Positions 21,623-26,139 of a stretch of DNA of 26,139 nucleotides are shown here, in pieces. This DNA is from Saccoglossus kowalevskii (lineage: Eukaryota > Hemichordata > Enteropneusta > Harrimaniidae). A program made the position numbers and the translations under genes. The stretch is from assembly GCF_000003605.2 (NCBI RefSeq), contig NW_003114962.1, positions 128,369-154,507 on the forward strand. The letters run 5' to 3'. Every line of letters begins with the position of its first letter. Position 1 is the stretch's first letter. The notes under the pieces are model-generated. The model was not told the DNA's origin. It made no database searches and saw only the letters and a program-made list of their open reading frames with translations.

Positions 21623-22734
21623 TTTGTTAATAATTAACAAAACCCTCTAGCTTACTGCTCATTCTGACAAAGAGGGCAGTATTTCCAGATTTGAACTCGG
21701 CCGGCAGAAGAACTTGGCCAGTTGTATTTTCTATTAATGTATTGTATTTTGAATTGTCCTAGTCTTGTAATACTTTTTATTTACCATACTGAACCCGCTG
21801 ATAGTTCGGCAGTGTAATAAAGTTATTATGTTAGTCTGCGAGCGTTGTTGATTTCAGTCATATCATGGTAAAAAATAAAATACTGAACGATGTACGGGTA
21901 ACCGTGTTGTTTTTACATAGCAGAGCCGATGCAATGTTTGTGTCTTTTTGTAAACTTGCGTCAATGAAATCGACTGACAACAGTCACGAAAATTATTGAA
22001 ATCAACATGTCAAAAAACAGTAATGTTGTTGTGTGGCATATAATTTCTTTTTTTTGTTGTAAACTTCTGTCATTGACCACTTCACACTTCGGCGATAATG
22101 ACAGGCAGAGTTCGAGTTCGACTGTATTCAGTTTACTCACAAACACGTTTGGAACATGCGAGTCATTTATTGAACCACCGTCCCTCCCAGTAGTTCAAAT
22201 CACTCCATCATTAACATAGCAAATATTATTGCTGGATATATGATATGTCAATGTGATTTGTCAGCAATGGTTATAATGATGTTAGAAATTGAGTGAAAGA
22301 CGTGACGTCGTATGTAATGAGATACTACCATGTTGACATTATATTGCATTAAATTAAAATTATTTCAATAGGAAATTAAAATAAATTAAAAATATACAGA
22401 CTTTGACAAGAGCAAAATGTTTCAACTGCCAACTTTTTCAAATATCTTAGGTAGGTGATATTTAAATATATGCAAATTGATTAATTTACATATTTTATTT
22501 TTATATTTGTTACTTCATCAATTATAACTGAAATAAATAAACGTAAAAAATTGCTCCATGTTAATCTGAAATCTTAAACCAATAATGTTTTTTTGTCTTC
22601 TGACTTATTTTTTTTAATTATTTGGCGAAAAAACACCAGAAATTTTTTTTTTATTTTTTTTTTAGCTAGATGTATTGTGCTGCAATAAATAAGATAATGA
22701 ATTTCACCGGCGTGAAAAATCACAATACAAAATG
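21623..22734. other. Upstream region of TMEM101, no gene seen
   Basis: AT-rich with poly-T and poly-A runs, especially 22320-22670. It contains the presumed TMEM101 promoter near 21623-21850, but no motif is strong enough to call. A plus-strand AATAAA near 21818 has no gene before it. Open frames at 21961-22219 overlap on opposite strands and lack motifs. Confidence 0.4.
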
Positions 22735-22937
22735 TACTGTAAAATACTTTATTTTCGCTTGGAATTAATTTTCATTGAAGGAATGATTCATGAAAAATAA
22801 AATCCAGTGAATACATCTTTTTCCCTATATTTTACATTCAACTAATCAAAATTCAGTGAAAATAAATTCCATACAAAACATCAAAAATGTCTTTTCAACG
22901 AAAATTAATTCCAGCTAAAATAAAGTATTTTACAGTA
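22735..22937. mobile_element. 203-bp palindromic TA MITE
   Basis: TACTGTAAAATACTTTATTT at 22735 is inverted exactly at 22918-22937. The arms continue as CGCTTGGAATTAATTTTC on the left against AGCTGGAATTAATTTTC on the right (reverse strand). Ends in TA fit a Tc1/mariner-type target. There is no coding capacity. The whole element could fold into a long hairpin. Confidence 0.82.
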
Positions 22938-22968
22938 TATTGTAGCAGAGGTGATTTCACTGGGCTCC

Positions 22969-23412
22969 TTAAGGTAGAAGCCTACCATACTCATTTTTGA
23001 GAAAGTTGGTCATAAATCACATACAATGTCCATTGGTTTATTATGAAAAATCGTGGAGCTATTGGCACATGGCACCATAAAATAGCATTTATTTGGGTGT
23101 TACAGTGACGTATTTTTCAAAAATAGCTATTTTTAGAACAATTCCATAGAGCGCAATGTTAAACAAAAATTGCATTTTTCTACACTTTTTAAAACCCAGA
23201 TTTGTGGAAAAATTCAGGAAAACAAAAAGTACCCCATACGATACCATGAGATATGGCATAATATCTCTGCCATAGGAACCTAAGGTAAAAGCGCTAATAA
23301 TACTACCAAAATGGCCACTATCAACTAAAATACAACCATTTGCTCAACAAATTTTTATTAAAAAATTTATAAATAATAGGTATTTGAAATCATGAGTAGA
23401 CTTCTACCTTAA
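22969..23412. mobile_element. 444-bp TTAA MITE of a second family
   Basis: Left end TTAAGGTAGAAGCCTAC and right end (reverse strand) TTAAGGTAGAAGTCTAC match at 16 of 17 bases. TTAA stands at both borders (22969-22972 and 23409-23412). The interior is AT-rich and non-coding, and unrelated to the smaller TTAA MITE. Confidence 0.83.
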
Positions 23413-23561
23413 AGTGGAGGGGTTGTCACCTATGTACCCGTGGGAATTGAGTCCTAAGCGACAATAACAACACATGCTAATAATGCAAAGGCTCATGGGT
23501 AGACCCTTGTTTGTTAACATTCTATGGCAGCTTGTTGCAGGTGACAACTCCCACACTTTAA
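23409..23561. mobile_element. 153-bp TTAA MITE, copy 2
   Basis: TTAAAGTGGAGG and TTGTCACCT at the left pair with reverse-strand TTAAAGTGTGGG and TTGTCACCTGC at the right. The interior is the reverse complement of copy 1 at 17376-17533, roughly three quarters identical by eye. It shares its left TTAA with the neighbouring 444-bp element. Confidence 0.85.
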
Positions 23562-23650
23562 GACAAAGGAGTACAGTGATTTTAGCTAAATTTTTGTTCT
23601 TGTAAATGTTTGAAAATGCAGGGAAAAATGAATTGCTCACAAGTAGTCAC

Positions 23651-23656
23651 TTTATT
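23651..23656 (-). terminator. MTHFSD poly(A) signal
   Basis: TTTATT on the plus strand, AATAAA on the gene's strand, begins about 28 bases past the MTHFSD stop. This gives a very short 3' UTR and supports the stop at 23684 as the true gene end. Confidence 0.65.
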
Positions 23657-23683
23657 GTCAGAATAGAAAAACACTAAGATTCT

Positions 23684-25247
23684 TCATTCTAATTCATCCT
23701 TTAGAGAGACATCTTTTCCTGCTTTCTGCTCTCTGTATCTCAAGTTTTTCAGGATTGGTATTTCTGTCAGTTTTTGTTTTGTTAATATAGACCAATTTAT
23801 TCCAGTAGGTTTGGGTAAATCACCATGGCATTTTAAGGTTTTCGTTGGGGTCAAAATGTAATCAACTTTCAGGTCATGAGTTCCAAACAGCTCAGCCGGT
23901 ATCTCCATCACTTGGCAGTCATGTACTGTTGTTATGACAACGGTATCTTTAGTGACAGCTCCCATTGTTGTCATCATAGCAAACTCCATGTCGGCATATC
24001 CTTCACCTTTGCCAATGCGATAACCTATCATTACAAAAACACATGGATGGCTAATTAATTAGTTTAAAATCCTGAACTTAATTGTTTTGGTCATCGCAGA
24101 TCACATAATAATTCTTAAGTTTCAGTTCTAAAAAAACATAAGGAATAGACATTCTCATCCCAAACAGGAATATTTCTTCCATCCCATTATTTGCTCTATG
24201 AATAGCACATGCCCTTTGATATGTAAATTAAAGATGGGTTTCTATGATCAAAATAGGTACTGGGTAATAGGTGATTCAGAATACGCCATGCACAGTTTTT
24301 ATATGTGATTTTCAGAAAATAAATAAGTTACAGAATTATGCTTGTGCCCAGAAAGCTCATGTTTTATGTTTCCTATTAGTTCAGTAGTCTGTTAAATTGA
24401 ATGGAGCTGAAATGCAGCAGGCAGCAGTTGAATTAATGCACAGAGTTTTTATAATGTAACATGCTGAATTCCAAAATTGCATTGCCCCACCAAAACTATC
24501 ACTCGTTGAAAAATAATCACCGAAATTTATAGATTCCCTGGATTTAAGTTTCTCTAAATGTCACCTCAAAGCTGTGCAAATTTGGTGTTAATACATTATT
24601 TTTTGTTAGAGACCTCGTATTTTGAAGAACATAAACTACTCAATAACAGAAAGTTGTGTCAGACATACAGATATGCAAATGAAACAAACAAAAGCAGAGA
24701 CTCACCAGTATATTTTGTTTGTATATTTTTTTCGGATGTCAGATAGTGACTGATAAAGTTGCATTCATGACCCTCTATGTTATTTCAACTTCAGCATTTG
24801 AAATTTTCGAGTACATTCATCAATTCAGAAATAAATTTGTCAAATGTAACTTTCAACACAAGCAGGGACACACTTAGCAACAGACACACTTATAGCACTA
24901 GACACACTTAGCAACAGGGACACACTTAGCAACGGAGATGCACTGAGCAACAGAGACACACTTAGTAACAGGAACTTGGATAGTGTTGAGACTGAAAATC
25001 TGACAAAAATATTGTGGATGGATATGGTACACGGCATGTAATGTAATGTACCGGTATATTGTCTATACAATATTTCATATCAATTAATCTGTTTATACTG
25101 ACCTGTTGACTTGACCTGTTCTCAAAAATAAATCAATGCAATTACATAATACTAACCTTGTGGGGACACAGCCACTGAGCCAATAATGACAAGGTCAACC
25201 GTGATGTGGTCATCTAGCCCAATAGGAACACTGTAGTTCTTCACACC
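23684..25247 (-). CDS. MTHFSD: MTHFSD homologue, last two exons, 5' partial, no RRM
   Basis: Exons 25157-25247 and 23684-24024 (minus strand) encode 143 residues plus TGA. The Gly codon is split G/GT across the 1.1-kb intron. [43 protein letters not shown] and [10 protein letters not shown] belong to the 5-formyltetrahydrofolate cyclo-ligase fold. IGKGEGYAD stands where true MTHFS enzymes have their Gly-rich RxGRGKGYYD nucleotide-binding motif. This, with DYILTPT and [16 protein letters not shown], points to MTHFSD rather than MTHFS. In vertebrates this is followed by a linker and an RRM. Here a stop follows at once, and AATAAA lies 28 bases on. N-terminal exons are not recognised and should lie beyond 25247 or outside the window. 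Enzymatic activity is unproven for the family. Confidence 0.9.
24025..25156 (-). other. MTHFSD last intron
   Basis: Donor GTTAGT at 25156 and acceptor gtaatgatag ending at 24025. It is AT-rich and non-coding. It contains the 18-bp minisatellite at 24867-24972. Nothing else was recognised. Confidence 0.8.
24867..24972. repeat. 18-bp minisatellite, about six units
   Basis: GACACACTTA-type starts occur at 24867, 24883, 24901, 24919, 24937 and 24955, with spacing 16, 18, 18, 18, 18. The unit is close to GACACACTTAGCAACAGG, with substitutions in the second and fifth copies. Because 18 is a multiple of three, it leaves an open minus-strand frame reading LLLSVS repeats, which is not a gene. Confidence 0.88.
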
Positions 25248-25489
25248 CTTTGGGTTAAATAGGTTTGAAAAAGGAATTCTTTTAATTATCAGTAGGATTA
25301 CGTTTTCTAACAAAGTTGATTATTCTGTCAAACTTTTCTAAGAATAGACTAGTACCAGTATATGTTCACATGTAGTTGTTATATAATGAAAAACAAAAAT
25401 GTATCATTAATGAATCTGAAAAAAAAACTTTCTAGTCATCATCAATAAAGACCTTAATCCCAGATATCAAGTACCCGTATCACATGGTT

Positions 25490-25569
25490 AATTTCTGGAA
25501 ATTCATCACTGAAGATTGCTGTCAAGTTGACCCCACATCCTTTTTTTTCATTATCCACAAAGATTAATC
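25490..25569 (-). CDS. Orphan coding-like segment upstream of the MTHFSD exons
   Basis: On the minus strand a fair acceptor (catcttggtttag) is followed by an open stretch reading LIFVDNEKKGCGV, NLTAIFSDEFPEINHVIR and then RVLDIWD and a stop. A donor at GTACTT or GTGATA would join in frame with the MTHFSD exon at 25247. The residues do not resemble the MTHFSD part expected there, and I recognise no other family. It may be an alternative exon, the last exon of another gene, or chance. Confidence 0.28.
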
Positions 25570-25808
25570 TAAACCAAGATGACATGTAAGATTTTGTTAA
25601 TTTGGTTCCAAACTAAGATTGATATCAATGAATATGACAGAAAAGAGTATAAAATGCTCATACACAAAATATCTTAAATAGCACATAAATACACAGAAGT
25701 AATTTTAAAAACAAACATTTTGAGACACATTCCAATAAAATATAAGTGTAAAATTGCCCCCAGACCATTTATTTCATTAGACTATCAATTTTACTAAGCC
25801 AGTTATTA

Positions 25809-26139
25809 TCAATATTACGCAAATCAACCTCTAAATATGCATATAAACTGCAGTGTTCAAATCATATTCATAAGGGATAATTATGCAAATGAACCATTTA
25901 ATATGCATATGAACTACAGTGTTCAAATCATGCATTCATAAGTGATAATTATACAAATGAACCATTTAATATACATATGAACTACAGTGTTCAAATCATG
26001 AATTCATAAGTGATAATTATGCAAATGAACCATTTAATATACATATGAACTACAGTGTTCAAATCATGCATTCATAAGTGATAATTATACAAATGAACCA
26101 TTTAATATACATATGAACATACAGTGTTCAAATCATGCA
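25809..26139. repeat. 68-bp tandem array, about 4.8 units, running off the window
   Basis: The landmark GAACCATTTAAT falls at 25891, 25959, 26027 and 26095, all 68 bp apart. An older, diverged unit starts about 66 bp earlier, near 25809. The units are nearly identical. ATGCAAAT, an exact POU octamer, occurs in two of the clear units and as ATACAAAT in two others. There are no spacers of differing sequence, so it is a satellite-type array. Confidence 0.92.

Noticed and set aside
21818..21823. Plus-strand AATAAA as a gene end
   Set aside because: No plus-strand coding exon precedes it. The hexamer is common in AT-rich DNA.
24840..25070. Minus-strand LLLSVS-repeat protein
   Set aside because: It is translation of an 18-bp minisatellite inside the MTHFSD intron.
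25809..26139. CRISPR-like array
   Set aside because: The 68-bp units are contiguous with no unique spacers, and the DNA is animal.

Overview
This is nuclear DNA of an animal. It has GT-AG introns with phases that fit exactly, AT-rich introns and intergenic DNA, many small inverted-repeat transposons, and three genes of animal families. The style (short exons, introns of 0.3-1.6 kb, MITE-rich) suits a marine invertebrate, either a deuterostome such as a hemichordate or echinoderm, or a lophotrochozoan. I cannot name the species. No bacterial, viral, tRNA, rRNA or CRISPR feature was seen.

Layout. (1) 1-1132: a weak candidate last exon with a poly(A) signal, then a 201-bp unit repeated three times. 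(2) 1133-16691, plus strand: twenty consecutive coding exons (1012 codons plus stop) of a BAZ1B/WSTF-type chromatin remodelling subunit. They cover the DDT domain, the WHIM1-3 modules, two PHD fingers and the C-terminal bromodomain. The N-terminal WAC domain is not in the window. Introns carry a 1145-bp TIR element (5400-6544), a 445-bp MITE (12289-12733) and copies of a dispersed repeat, here called family R. (3) 16692-19379: the BAZ1B 3' region, a TTAA MITE and convergent intergenic DNA. (4) 19380-21622, minus strand: a complete three-exon TMEM101 homologue (256 aa; from memory the human protein is 257). (5) 21623-23683: upstream DNA with a TA palindromic MITE and two TTAA MITEs that share one TTAA. 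(6) 23684-25247, minus strand: the last two exons of an MTHFSD homologue that stops where vertebrate proteins continue towards an RRM. (7) 25248-26139: one orphan coding-like segment and a 68-bp tandem array that runs off the window.

The three genes have unrelated jobs: ISWI-type chromatin remodelling, a multi-pass membrane protein, and a folate cyclo-ligase-like protein. They look like ordinary neighbours, not a functional cluster. The points of most interest are the two-PHD BAZ1B architecture, the missing RRM in MTHFSD, the mobile elements with readable target duplications, and the tandem arrays. I found no new defence or biosynthetic system.
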